A stretch of 64,000 bases of DNA, from positions 1 to 64,000 of the forward strand of contig JAPJBO010000373.1 of assembly GCA_030068145.1 (NCBI GenBank). Direction: 5' to 3'. Positions 1-10,291 of this stretch are shown one piece after another. The notes under the pieces are model-generated. The model was not told where the DNA came from and did no database searches. It saw only the letters and a list, made by a program, of their open reading frames with translations. The stretch's first letter is position 1. Each line of letters starts with the position of its first letter. The position numbers and the translations under genes were made by a program. Source of the stretch: Diplonema papillatum (taxonomy: Eukaryota > Euglenozoa > Diplonemea > Diplonemida > Diplonemidae).

Positions 1-2300
1 ATCGGCGTACGCGTACGCGTACAGCATTGCCCTAGGGGGTAGGAACCCTTAACAAAATATCGTGATTTCAGGTTTTTGGACTTTTTCAACAAGGTAACAC
101 GCGCCCGCCCTGTGCCCCAAGGATGGGCCCTCCACAGTGTTTCTCGCCCGGAAGAATGTTCAAAACGCTCTGCTGGCTGGAATTTTCGCGCCGAAATGCA
201 TTTTTGAGCATTTTTGGTCTGTGGACATTCTGTGGTCAAAATCCGCTGACTTTCCTCTGGACCGGGAATTTTTTTTTTGGGACTGAATTTGCCCATCTAA
301 AAAGTCACTATTGGGCTGTTTGTGTGTCAGAGTGCACCCATGAGCGATGGAACGTGGTAAAAATACACTTTACACGAGGCGAGCGTCGCAGAGTGGAGGG
401 GTCGCATAATATTTTCCGGCGCCACCGGCTTGAAAAACGGAGTTCGCACGAGAGTTTGAGAGAGTTTTGGTGCCGAACATGAACGATTTTCACACCCTCG
501 GAGCTTCTTCGTGACCGAACCGACCGGGAAAATGACTTGGGTTGCACCAGGTTGTGACCTGCGGGCCAAAAACGCTGTTTAGACGCCGGTATTGATGGTG
601 CAACGGTACAGTGACGGTAGCGTGACGGTAGCGTTACGGTAGCTCTGTGGAAGCGTGAAAATAGCATAGTGTGTGCAACAGCAAGCAAAAAAAATGTCAA
701 TCCACCAGCATTGCTCAGAATGCCATGCGAAATTGACTTCTCTCACGTACAACGATGCCGAGTCCCAATTTTTGCTGGCCAAAACGCAATTACAAGAGGT
801 GAAAGAGGGAGGAGGATGCACCAGGTCACGGTCGAACCGTGCAGAAGGCAAGAGCAGATACAATGAAGGACTTCAGGGCTCAACACAACGATTCCGAAAG
901 GCCGGTGGGCGAAGAAAGTTTGTGAAAGCCTCCGCCATAGGACCAGGAAGACGCTCTGGTGAGGTGGAGTACAAACGAGCTGGAAAACCTTCTTCAGAAG
1001 TCTTTGCAGATGAGCAAGTTAAGTCGACCCCGTGGGTTGCTTGCACTGCAGTGCTGGTGTGGTCATGCCTGTGGGTAGCCGGGACGTGGCTTTGGACCAG
1101 CACGTTTGAACCCGGCTGTTTGGCTGCTGCCCTGGTCCCGACGTTGCGCACGCCAACACAGCAGCATCCCTGGAGGCCCCCACTCGTTTGCTGTTTCTGC
1201 GGCGGGGCTGGTGTTGTCGTGTTGGTTGGCGAGCATACTTCAGTGGCACCACCGGACGATCACTGCGGGTCCGTTGGCACTTGCTCTGCATCTGGAGCAC
1301 TTCTTTTCCGACGGCGCAGTCGCAAATGCTGATCATATTGCTTGTGAATGAAGCAATTGGCTCATTTTCCTGGTAGTTTGGGCCTGTTTGAGTCCTGGGG
1401 CCGCTACTTATCTGAAATAGAAGCTGATCTGGCATGCTTGTCGATTTGTAGAAATGGGCCATGCCTGCGACACCCCATTTTAGGTCATTTTTGACCCGAA
1501 AAGTGCCACTTTATCTCATTTCCTCCTGCTTTGTGGCCAGCCAGCGCCCGAACGGGGCACTATTTTCGGTTTCCTGACCGTTTTGGGCCCACACCACTTC
1601 ATTTTCACGACCTTCTTCACCAAATGACCGAAAACACGAAATTTTCACCCGCCCTACCCCCCCCGGCAAGCTCCATGAAAGTAACAGTGTGGACTCAGGC
1701 CGATGCGGGCTAGATGGCAACCCCTGATCAACATGTATGCACGCGGGGGGCTCAGGGCCACATTCATTGCGAATGTGTTCGTGGTGTCGGCCGCAGGAGT
1801 CTTTTTTGGCAAGCCAAAGAGAGTAAAAGAGTGAAAGAGTACGTACAGTAGTGAGCAGAGAAGGAGAACGAGTGTAAAAGAACGGAGGTGGCACGAACTA
1901 CCAGACCGGCGGAGGCCACCGCAAAAAGACTTCTTACCTTTTCCTTATCCCTCAAAACCAGCACCAATAACAACGACCCCAAGCCCGGTCCATCTTTCCC
2001 GTCTGTTTCTCAGTCGGCTCATCGGAAGGCAGGAAAGGGTGTACGATCATCCCTCCTGACTGACCTCGATTGGTAGGACACATAGGATACAATCGGGGGG
2101 CCAGCCCCGTCTGATTAAGGCCGAAGACTGTTGCACCTAGGCTTGTCAGCACGATGTCTCGCGCGCGGTACTGGAAAAAGAGGCAGCGCCCCAAGAAGCT
2201 CTCCACCGCAAGAGGTCACCGAGGTCGTGCAGTGTCAGGTGCAACGAGTCAAACAGGGCAAACACACATTGCTATTGCACGCAACCAAACTACCCCCCCC
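1..2300. other. Left-end stretch without a supported gene
   Basis: Both strands hold only short, overlapping open frames with no recognisable domain. The longest, 673-1332 on the + strand, is low-complexity in places and resembles no family I know. I see nothing else here except a short tandem repeat near 611 and a CGTACG-type simple repeat at the very start. Confidence 0.5.
611..643. repeat. Tandem 11-base repeat, three units
   Basis: Three adjacent units of GTGACGGTAGC (the third has one change) lie in non-coding sequence. No function can be read from it. Confidence 0.8.
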
Positions 2301-2351
2301 GAAGAAGACTTGATGCTAGTGTTCCTGCCTCCTCCCGTGAATTCCCTCGGA

Positions 2352-2385
2352 GAAGACTTGATGCTAGCATCAAACATGCATGCGA
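2352..2385. repeat. Dispersed repeat with 16-base palindrome, copy 1
   Basis: The palindrome TTGATGCTAGCATCAA is preceded by GAAGAC and followed by a CATGCATG run. The same arrangement recurs at 22949-22985. A half copy sits just upstream at 2301-2320. Confidence 0.75.
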
Positions 2386-2394
2386 TGGATGGGG

Positions 2395-2568
2395 ATCCTG
2401 GCTGTGAGCTACGAACAGCCGCCCTGACAAACCAGACTCGCACCGCTGTCCTGTCCACAGACACACCGGTCGCTGATGATGGGTTGCCTTAATGTATCCG
2501 TGGCTTAAAGGACAAAACACAGTGCAGATAAGATGGGCGGTGATATCCATTCCAAGCACGTTCTAGCC
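2395..2568 (+). repeat. Interspersed repeat family B, copy 1
   Basis: About 175 bases containing the marks GAGCTACGAACAG, CTGACAAACCAGACTC, GTGGCTTAAAGGAC and CCAAGCACGTTCT. The same blocks, in the same order, recur at 7269-7412, 10100-10291 and 36404-36548, all on the + strand. No protein or tRNA-like head was recognised, so it is an unclassified short interspersed element. Confidence 0.8.
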
Positions 2569-3370
2569 ACCCCGCCGCGGGCTCCCCTCCCCCCCCCCCC
2601 AAAAAAGTACATAGTTGCTCATTATTTTCTCCTCTGCCGCGGCGGCGGCGTCGGGCCCAACGCCTCTTTCAACAATGTTTCTATAGTGCCAGTACGTTTG
2701 CTGTGAATTTTTCCTCGTTCCCTCGGCTTCTTTTTTTGACTGCGTATGAAGGACATTGTAGACGAACAAGCGACATCTGCTGGGCGGTTTGGGGGCTGGG
2801 CTCGGTGGGTTGGTCGGACTGGTTCGGCAACTACGTCGATCGAACTCGCAGATTTGGCCTCTGCTTCGAGGACTTCGGCTATAGTGACTCCCCTGCAAGG
2901 GGCTTACCCTCGTCTGCTTTAGCTGCCGGCTTGTGCCGTTTTTAGTACTAACAATCTTGCGGGTTGTGTGTATTGTGCAGGCTAAAAAGACGTAGGCAGC
3001 GTGTTTTGGTGGTTGATCAGAATTCCTTACCTGAATATACACAGGGTAAATACATGTCGGAAAAACGATCACCCGGCACGCACGAACAAAACGAAGCGCC
3101 TGTCTTTTTTGTGTTTTATGTGGGCCTAAACACACCCTGCATGTGAACCAACCTGAGGCAAGCACATGTGGAGGAAAAATTCATCAAAATCCACATGTAG
3201 TACCTGTGGATCCACACGTGGGGGAAAGAAAACCCAAAAAAATTAACGTGTGGAAATCCACACGTTCCACACGTGGAGCGTAAGCCCTGGTGCCACCGCG
3301 AAGAGGTGGACGACACCCCCGCGGCAGCACACGCGGAGCCCCGCCGAAGCGAAACACACGAGCGCAGGGA
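2569..3370. other. Intergenic, no gene seen
   Basis: No supported coding region. The block at about 3180-3290 repeats variants of CCACACGTGG, giving a cluster of small palindromes. The last 90 bases may be a very decayed further copy of the start of the WD40 gene, because CACGAGCGC followed by CAACACCAC recurs there. Confidence 0.4.
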
Positions 3371-4165
3371 CAACACCACTCTTTACCCACCGTAACACGA
3401 AGGCCTGCTCCTCACACTAAATAATCAACTGCACGCCCCTTTTTGCGCAATGCTACAAAAAACAACCCGTCGCAAGTCACCCGGAAAATAGCTCGGACTT
3501 TCGAACGAACTTCCACTCTGAAAAAAGGAGGACGTAGAAAGCACTGGGGTCTTCGCAGAGATGAACTTCGCTACCGGTCTGCGAGGGGGCCGGGAGGCGG
3601 ACGTCGACTACGTGTGCTTCAGCCAAGACCGGCGGGTGTTCGCGTGCGTCGACAGACGGCTGAGGAAGAGAGCTGCGCATGTGCGTAAGCATAGGCAAAA
3701 TAATTGCGCGTCCGCGGTGATGTTGACCCGTTCTAGGTACCTTCCATCTCGGTATGTTGACAAAGTCCTCCCTACGTGCCCCAAGTCGGTTCAAGCGCTT
3801 TGACTCCTGCATCCTTTAACTCGGCATGCAGCGCGAGAGGTCGCTTCCGATGAAAATGATTCCTGATTCGGAAGGAAACAGGTACAAGTCGGGTTCCACT
3901 TGGTGCACATAGCAGCAGATGATTTCCACGCCTCGAAGCGCCAACAGCGCTTCAGGTCTCAGCAGGAGGAGCTTGTTAAGACCCTCGGCTCAACGCGGGG
4001 AACACATTCGTGTGCAGCACGCAGCCTTTGAAGGAGGTCGGCGGCCTCCGCTACGAGGCGGACCTCGCCCGAGGAGCCGGCCCCGCCGGCGAAGCGGGGC
4101 GTCGCGTGCATCGCGCCGTACTTCAGCACGAACGTCGCGGTGGTTGTCTTCCACTAGCGCCGGAA
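3371..4165 (+). pseudogene. Broken 5' copy of the WD40-type gene
   Basis: This 795-base block is a direct duplicate of the sequence starting at 4166. It holds the same upstream region, the same start codon region (ATG at 3561) and the first 31 or so codons of the gene at 4337. After the codons for CVD it diverges into about 335 bases of unrelated sequence (3654-3990), then resumes with the gene's next codons at 3991 and ends at an in-frame TAG where the gene has GAG. The end of the block joins straight to the next copy of the upstream region through a short shared sequence, as expected from unequal exchange. It cannot code for more than a fragment. Confidence 0.85.
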
Positions 4166-4336
4166 CAACACCACTTTTTACCCACCGTAGCACGAAGACC
4201 TGCTCCTTATACCAAATACCTACTCCAATATGCGCCCCTTGCGCAATACCAGGAAACCGTAAAATATCTCGGACTTGCAAACGAACATCCACTCTGAACA
4301 AAGGAGGATAGAAACACTGGGGTCTTCGCAGAAGAG

Positions 4337-5953
4337 ATGAACTTCGCTACCGGTCTGCGAGGGGGCCGGGAGGCGGACGTCGACTACGTGTGCTTCAGCC
4401 AAGACCGGCGGGTGTTCGCGTGCGTCGACAACGCGGGGAACGCGGTCGTGTGCAGCACGCAGCCTTTGAAGAAAGTAGGCGGCCTCCGCTACGAAGCGGA
4501 CGCCTCGCCCGCGGAGCCGGCCCCGTCGGCGAAGCGCGGCGTCGCGTGCATCGCGCCGTACTTCAGCACGAACGTGGCGGCCGTCGTCTTCCACGAGCGC
4601 CGGAGCACCATCGTCTTCTGGGACTTCGCTGCGCCGGCGGGGGAACCGTCGCCCGCCGCCCAGCTCGGCTTCGCTGCGGGCAGCGATGCGACGGTGACGG
4701 GCTACGGGCAGAGCATCTGGAACAGATCGAACCCCGAACAAGACGCCGGCTCGGTCAGGAGCCCGGGCGTGCTGCGGAGGATCCCGCTGGCGGGTGCCGT
4801 GGAGTCGGTCGCCTTCAGCACGAGCGAGTTCATGGTGGTCACGACGTACCCGCACCTCGACGCAGACCGCACCCTGACCGTCTTCGACCTGGGCGTCGAC
4901 AACGTGAAGAACCTGTCCGGGGTGACGAAGCTGTTCGAAATTCCGATCATGGACAACCGGTTCGCTGCGGGCGGGTACTCCTTCGTGTACACGACGCAAG
5001 ACGGGTGGACCGAACGGCTTACCGCCGGCTTCGAAAGAACCGACGAGCCCCAGCAAGACGTCTGGGCGGAGCTGGAGCAGCAGGTGAGCGAGCTGAGCGA
5101 CGACGATTTGGAGATCGTCGACGCCGGTGCGATCGCGGAGGCGCGGCGGCATACCGGCAGCAGGGTCGTCCGATTTGCCGCGGAAGACGAGTTGGTGGAG
5201 GCGCACTCTGTGGGAACCGGCGGCGACGGTGCCGGCGGCGGGCTGCCGCGCGTGGGCATCCCGATGTGCCCCCGGAGCATGGGCCGGGCGCGGCTGGTGA
5301 AGGGTCGGGTCGAAAACGGGTGCCCGCCGTTCGCGTGCGTCTCGCCGGACGGCCTCGCGGCCGCGGTGTGGACGCCGGCCGGCTGCTTCGTCCACCTGAC
5401 GTACTCCCTCGCGCCGCTGTTGCCGCAGCGCGGGCTCGCGCGGTTGTCGCAGACGGGCTGCGCGCCGCCTCCGGCCGCCCCTGTCCTCAGGCTCCCGGCT
5501 TTCTCTTCGGTGTACTCCTCTGCGCTGTCGCACTGTTCGTACCCCTCCCAATGCCTGGCGGACGTCACGGCCGCGGAGACCCGCGAGGACAGTCGGAAGG
5601 CGGCGGCGCAGGCGTCGTTTTCGTGCCGGCTGGTCGTCGTGACCGATGCGACCGTGTCCGTGTTCCAGCTCAAGCACATGCCGCTGTTCCTATCATGCTT
5701 CTCCGAAGTGAAGGCGCGCGAGAGCAGCTTCTCGTGGCGATCTTCCCTGGCGGAGCCAACTTACTCGCAAGTCTTTTCAGCCAGCATCGAGCATCCTGGG
5801 CTTGCCGCTTTCTCATTAACCCTGCCTTACTCGCAGGAGGAGCCCCCGGAGCCGGAGGTGTTCCTTCTGTCCGTCGACGCGTCTCTCACAGTCGTTAAGC
5901 GCAATCGCAGTGGGAACTTCGACTCCGAGTGCTACACGTTTCCGAACGAGTAG
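4337..5953 (+). CDS. WD40-type beta-propeller protein, divergent PROPPIN-like
   Basis: One uninterrupted frame of 538 residues with strongly GC-rich third positions, unlike its surroundings. The N-terminus carries a propeller-blade signature in which VDYVCFSQDRRVFACV is followed by Gly-rich turn residues. It aligns by eye with the start of the PROPPIN at 9038 (VLYMSFNQDHTCFAIG). Further blade-like strands are seen around residues 75-105, 155-200 and 325-355. The phosphoinositide-binding L/FRRG motif expected in the fifth blade of PROPPINs was not found, and a long acidic, low-complexity insert (about 240-300) separates the halves. I infer a propeller scaffold, possibly a paralogue of the autophagy PROPPIN 3 kb downstream that has lost canonical lipid binding. 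Partial copies flank it on both sides, so it may be the surviving member of a tandem array. It could instead be an unrelated WD40 protein. Confidence 0.75.
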   Translation: MNFATGLRGGREADVDYVCFSQDRRVFACVDNAGNAVVCSTQPLKKVGGLRYEADASPAEPAPSAKRGVACIAPYFSTNVAAVVFHERRSTIVFWDFAAPAGEPSPAAQLGFAAGSDATVTGYGQSIWNRSNPEQDAGSVRSPGVLRRIPLAGAVESVAFSTSEFMVVTTYPHLDADRTLTVFDLGVDNVKNLSGVTKLFEIPIMDNRFAAGGYSFVYTTQDGWTERLTAGFERTDEPQQDVWAELEQQVSELSDDDLEIVDAGAIAEARRHTGSRVVRFAAEDELVEAHSVGTGGDGAGGGLPRVGIPMCPRSMGRARLVKGRVENGCPPFACVSPDGLAAAVWTPAGCFVHLTYSLAPLLPQRGLARLSQTGCAPPPAAPVLRLPAFSSVYSSALSHCSYPSQCLADVTAAETREDSRKAAAQASFSCRLVVVTDATVSVFQLKHMPLFLSCFSEVKARESSFSWRSSLAEPTYSQVFSASIEHPGLAAFSLTLPYSQEEPPEPEVFLLSVDASLTVVKRNRSGNFDSECYTFPNE

Positions 5954-5972
5954 ATGGTCGCTCGCTTCGACA

Positions 5973-6432
5973 CTCAGGCTCCCGGCTTTCTCTTCGGTGT
6001 ACTCCTCTGCGTTGTCGCACTGTTCGTGCCCCACCCAATGCCTGGCGGACGGCACGGCCGCGGAGACCCGCGAGGACAGTCGGAAAGCGGCGTCGTTTTC
6101 GTGCTGGCTGGTCGTCGTGACCGATGTGACCGTGTCCGTGTTCCAGCTCAAGCACGTGCCGCTGTTCCTGTCGTGCTTCTCTGAGGTGAAGGCGCGCGAG
6201 AGCAGCTTCTCGTGGCGATCTTCCCTGGCGGAGCCAACTTACTCGCAAGTCTTTTCAGCCAGCATCGAGCATCCTGGGCTTGCCGCTTTCTCATTAACCC
6301 TGCCTTACTCGCAGGAGGAGCCCCCGGAGCCGGAGGTGTTCCTTCTGTCCGTCGACGCGTCTCACGGTCGTTGAGCGCAATCGCAGTGGGAAATTCGACT
6401 CCAAGTGCTACACATTTCCGAACGACTAGGTG
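5973..6432 (+). pseudogene. Duplicate of the 3' end of the WD40-type gene
   Basis: This is a direct copy of 5486-5945, displaced by 487 bases and nearly identical, starting at CTCAGGCTCCCGGC in both. It has a 9-base in-frame deletion near 6090 and a 2-base deletion near 6361 that shifts the frame before the stop. It lacks the start and most of the gene. The high identity implies a recent event. Confidence 0.88.
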
Positions 6433-6530
6433 GCCGCTGTCGTGCTCGCAGAGCTAGTTTCAAGAACTTGTGCCTGTCTTGCTCACTGGTCGTCTCTGCC
6501 GGTGCCCAGCATTTCTTGTCCCTTGGATAG

Positions 6531-7008
6531 GACTCGCATGCTCACAAGTTTTGTCCGCCAGCGTCGAGCATCCAGGGCTTAGGAACTTCGCTGTATTCCT
6601 GCCCTGTTCGCAGAAGTTACGAAGAGCCGACATCATGGATCAAGAAGCAACGTCGCTACGAACGCTTGGCTGCCACCAATTATCCTCGTAGTAATTCTTC
6701 TGTCACCTCCGGCTTCATTCCTTCATGGAGCGAGGCCAAAGGATTGTTAGGCCATGCTTTACTACACACCGTGTTTCGAGCAAGCTTGTTACCTTATGCT
6801 CTACTTGAGATTTCTTGTCCCGCTGGGCTTGCCGAGCCAGCCGGAAGACACTGTGCCCTCGGGTGAGCCGACGTACTGGCAAGTCTTGCCAACATCGAGC
6901 ATCCAGGGCTTGCCAAGCTCTCTTTTCCCGCAGGACCAGTCTGGAAACGTCGTGCTAGTCATGCCCTCATGTCTTCTCTGCTAGCGTCGAGCATTCAGGC
7001 CTTCTGCA
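6531..7008 (+). repeat. Older decayed copies of the WD40-gene 3' end
   Basis: At least three further fragments of one segment of the last exon can be seen, at 6531-6617, 6863-6944 and 6972-7008. Each keeps the core GTCGAGCAT or ATCGAGCAT followed by CC/TCAGGGCTT-like sequence, and the first two keep a CGCAGAAG or CGCAGGA end. Divergence is much greater than in the copy at 5973. None can code. Confidence 0.7.
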
Positions 7009-7268
7009 CGGCTCTGTCCCCTACTCTCTGGAGCCACTGCTGACGTGGGGTGAACATAATCTGTCAGCCAAGTCTCCGGCCGAGCACCTTTCGAAATAGC
7101 AGTTCAAAGTTGTTGATGCTGAGAGACCGCCCTGAGTACACACGCAGAACCTGATACTAAGGTCGCTGGATACCAACCCCCCCCTCCCTGAGTTTCAAGC
7201 TAGCCCTCGCTCTAAAGGAAGTACGGCAGAGCCCTGTCTCTTGCTGAGATCTGCCCCCCCTCCCCGCT

Positions 7269-7412
7269 TGCAGTCCTGTCTGCAGACACTCAGGTTCCGC
7301 GCTGATGATGGTCCGCCTCATGTGTCCGTGGCTTAAAGGACCGAAACACGGCGCAGACGGGACCAGTGCGGTGTTGAGCACATACCCATCCCAAGCACGT
7401 TCTTGCAAACCA
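7269..7412 (+). repeat. Interspersed repeat family B, copy 2
   Basis: Shares the CTGCAGACACTCAGGTTCC to CCAAGCACGTTCTTGCAA span with the copy at 10100 almost base for base. The left part of the element is missing. Confidence 0.85.
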
Positions 7413-7500
7413 CCCTCCCCGCGCACCGACGCAGCTCCTCCCCGTCCCACCACATCTAGCCCAGCAGGGTGTCGTCTGTTCTTCCTGCCCCTCCCATCCC

Positions 7501-7631
7501 TATACACGGCGGAGTCCAGCCTCAGAAGCTGGAGTTTGCCACAACCCAAGCGCGTGTAAATGTACACGCGAAAAGCGGGCGTGACTCCCAGTTGTAGCAC
7601 CAGCTTCGGAGGCTGGAGTTCACCGTGTATA
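7501..7631. mobile_element. Small inverted-repeat (MITE-like) element
   Basis: The first 34 bases (from TATACACGGCGGA) and the last 34 are imperfect inverted repeats of each other, ending GTTCACCGTGTATA. The 131-base interval has no coding capacity. An inner inverted pair GCGTGTAAATGTACACGC sits in the middle. Pieces with the same AGCT-GGAG and GAGGCTGGA marks recur at 14832-14975, 16780-16876, 17445-17485 and near 24290, so this is a dispersed family. Confidence 0.7.
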
Positions 7632-8029
7632 CTACTAGCCCTGCGATACGTCCGCCAGCACGGCCGCCAGTTAGAGTCTTTAAAGTTTCACCCTGTTTCT
7701 CTTTCAACCCTGCAAGTACACCGAAATTGGCCGTGCATTGAACCGTGCAAACCCCCAACTTCGTATCAACGAAACCCTCTGATTCGGTGTTCCTTCGTGG
7801 AGCTCACTCGTTGAATCAGCACATTTTTTGGGTGTTACCATTTGAGCGATAGGATTGCCTCTAATACGATGAGAACTGCTTGAAGTCAACTCGCGTGTGA
7901 CAAGTTGAGTCAACCCTACTGACGAAAGAGAGAGCCAAGGGGCGGTACGAGCGGAGCTCCTGTTCCTAGTATCCACAGTCGATTATATGGTGCCGTGGTG
8001 CGACACTCTCTGGAAATGATCTTCTTGAA

Positions 8030-8625
8030 TCCTTAAAACTCGAAACAGTCTTCCCTGCATATTAGATTCGCAGTTAAAATGAAGCTAGTACCCACAGCCT
8101 GATCGCACCTACTTTCCAATACCAAATCGATGCTCTATTCTACACGTATCAGGCTCCCCGAAAGATTGTTGGTGGACATTTGTCGGTTGTGATGTTGGCT
8201 TTGCTTGCATTCTGCGAACGAAAGACATAATAAAGGAAAAGGCGTCCACTCTGCGCCGGTCTCGGCTCGCTTCTTTACACTAGCCCTCCTTCTGCCACTT
8301 TCACTTCTTCGTTTCTTTATTCTTTCTTTTTTGTTTCTGCTTCTTTTTCCTCACTTCTCCCCCGCGCACGAGATCGTTTTGGGAGAGGCGCGCTTGCCTT
8401 GCAGTCCTTTCTTCTTCTTTCTTTGTTGTCGGACAAGGTCGCGCGCAGAAACGGCGAAGACGACAACAAGGTGGGACACATGTCACAGGGTCGATGAAAA
8501 TGGAACGCGAGAAGATGGCGAGCCCTAAATATTAGCTTCGCCGGTCAAATGAAGCTGGCGCACAATAGTTTGCCTGATGTCGTCACCTACTGGTAGCTTT
8601 CGGCTTCATCCTTTGAACATGAAAC
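8030..8625 (+). repeat. Pair of related blocks upstream of the PROPPIN gene
   Basis: The block at 8030-8120 and that at 8525-8625 share TTAGATTCGC / TTAGCTTCGC, CAAATGAAGCT and a CACCTACT core at similar spacing. They are diverged. This may be another old tandem duplication of a gene's upstream sequence. Confidence 0.45.
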
Positions 8626-9037
8626 GAGACCAAAGGTAAGGCCATGTTTTCACAGCAGCTCTTCATCTTTCTGCGCTGCGAGCTTAGGTGTATCGGGAAC
8701 GCCTGGGAACACAGGTGCAAAGCTGTCCGGCGCTACTGGAGGAACGACGCCGTGCTGGTCCAGTTTACCGGGTTCCAGAACCCCGATGGAATCGTAAACC
8801 TGTCAGCAGTACGCAGTACCCAAATAGTAAAGAATGCTTACGAACCAGTCAAAACCGACGAAGCCCCGTAACTAGAGTCTTGTTGTTCAGGAAAACAAAA
8901 AAAAAGAAAACAAGAAAGAAAAGGGAAGGGCGGCGAACTTCGACGGAGGGGGTGCAGGCCATTCGGGAAAAGTAGGAAGCACAAAAAAGAACGGGGGAGA
9001 GGGAACAACCGCAGCGCACGTCGCAGGCAAAGGAACC

Positions 9038-10072
9038 ATGGCGTTGAACCTCGTGAGACGCGAGTTGAAGAACAAGGATGATGTGCTGTACATGAGCTTC
9101 AACCAGGACCACACGTGTTTTGCTATCGGCACGGATGCCGGTTTCAGGATCTACAACTGCGACCCGTTCAGGGAGACCTTCCGCCGCAAGTTCCCCAATG
9201 GAGGAATCGGGATCGTTGAGATGCTGTTCAGATGCAACATCCTGGCGCTCGTCGGCGGCGGGAAAACGCCGTGTTTTCCGACGAACAAGGTGAAGCTGTG
9301 GGATGACCACACCATGCAGGTCATTGGCGACATGACGTTCAAGGACGAAGTGCGGGCCGTCAAGCTGAGAAGGGACAAGGTCGTCGTGGCAACCGCCAAC
9401 GCCGTGTTCGTGTACTCGTTCGACAAGCTCGAAATCCACATGCGGCACAACACAGAGTTCAACCCGTTGGGGATCTTCGCACTCAGCCCGTCCAGCTCCC
9501 GGTGCGTGTTGGCCTGCCCCGCGCTGCAGCGCGGCGTGGTTCGGGTCGAGGACTCGACGGAAGACAAAGGAGGGTTCACGACCGCCCACGACTCTGCCCT
9601 GGCCATGCTCGCGCTGAATGCGGACGGGACGCTGATGGCCACGGCGAGCGAGAAGGGGACGCTCATCCGGGTGTTCGACACGAGCACCACCGACAAGCTG
9701 GTGAAGGAGCTGCGGAGGGGCAGCGAGCGGGGGCTCATCTACTCCCTCTGCTTTTCCGCCGACAACCGGTTCTTGGCCTGCTCGAGCTCCCACGGCACGA
9801 TCCACGTTTTCGCGCTCGGCGACGTCGCGAACGAAGAGGCGAGCGCGAACGCAAACAACCGGAAGTCGGTGCTTTCGGTCCTGCAGCCCATCTCGTCGTG
9901 GTTCGGGTCGGAGTGGTCGTTTTCGTGGTACAACGGCCCCGATTGCGCGACCGTCTGCGTCTTCGGCTCGCAGTCCGACGTCCTGCACGTCCTCGGCGCC
10001 GACGGGACGTTCCTCAAACTCACCTTCGACCCGGTGAAGGGCGGCGAGTGCGTCCGCAGGAGCGCTTTCAGA
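9038..10072 (+). CDS. PROPPIN / WIPI-family autophagy beta-propeller (Atg18-like)
   Basis: A 345-residue open segment from ATG at 9038. PROPPINs are seven-bladed propellers that bind PI3P and PI(3,5)P2 on autophagic and endosomal membranes. Family features seen here are the N-terminal MSFNQDHTCFAIGTDAGFRI followed by the NCDPF strand, the LALVGGG and KVKLWDD strands (about residues 68-90), and the LRRG motif (residues 227-230), the variant of FRRG that contacts phosphoinositide. After it come YSLCFSADNRFLACSSSHGT (blade 6) and a final LKLTFDP strand. This order and length match WIPI3/WIPI4-type members. Translation stays open to 10474, but the extra residues come from a family B repeat. A donor site (AGA|GTATGC) at 10073 falls where the family has only about ten residues left, so a short last exon is probably missing from view. 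Which WIPI subfamily it belongs to is not certain. Confidence 0.93.
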
Positions 10073-10099
10073 GTATGCTGCCTCCCTTCCTCCCCTCCG

Positions 10100-10291
10100 G
10101 TCCTGGCTGTGGCGAGCTACGAACAGGCGCCTGACAAACCAGACTCACACCGCTGTCCTGTCTGCAGACACTCAGGTTCCGCGCTGATGATGGTCCGCCT
10201 TATGTGTCCGTGGCTTAAAGGACCGAAACACGGCGCAGACGGGACCAGTGCGGTGTTGAGCACATACCCATTCCAAGCACGTTCTTGCAAT
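10100..10291 (+). repeat. Interspersed repeat family B, copy 3, in the PROPPIN intron
   Basis: The most complete copy, from CCTGGCTGTGGCGAGCTAC to the CCAAGCACGTTCTTGCAA end. It lies just after the probable donor at 10073 and accounts for the unusual Cys/His-containing tail that open translation would add to the PROPPIN. Confidence 0.85.

Larger units (their letters stand above)
7010..9037. other. Intergenic region upstream of the PROPPIN gene
   Basis: No supported gene. It holds a family B repeat, a small inverted-repeat element and two related 90-base blocks (8030-8120 and 8525-8625). A strongly pyrimidine-rich tract lies at 8268-8430. The frame at 8205-8528 reads across that tract and is low complexity, so I do not call it a gene. 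Confidence 0.5.

Noticed and set aside
673..1332. Open + frame of 219 codons
   Set aside because: No recognisable domain and composition shifts along its length; no copy or homologue in the window to support it.
3654..3990. Intron in the upstream copy of the WD40-type gene
   Set aside because: Borders are not GT-AG and the intact gene lacks it; more likely an insertion or scrambled sequence in a dead copy.
4220..5679. Long open frames on the minus strand opposite the WD40-type gene
   Set aside because: They are shadows of a GC-rich coding region; composition is Arg/Ala/Gly-heavy with no domain, and the + frame has clear propeller features.
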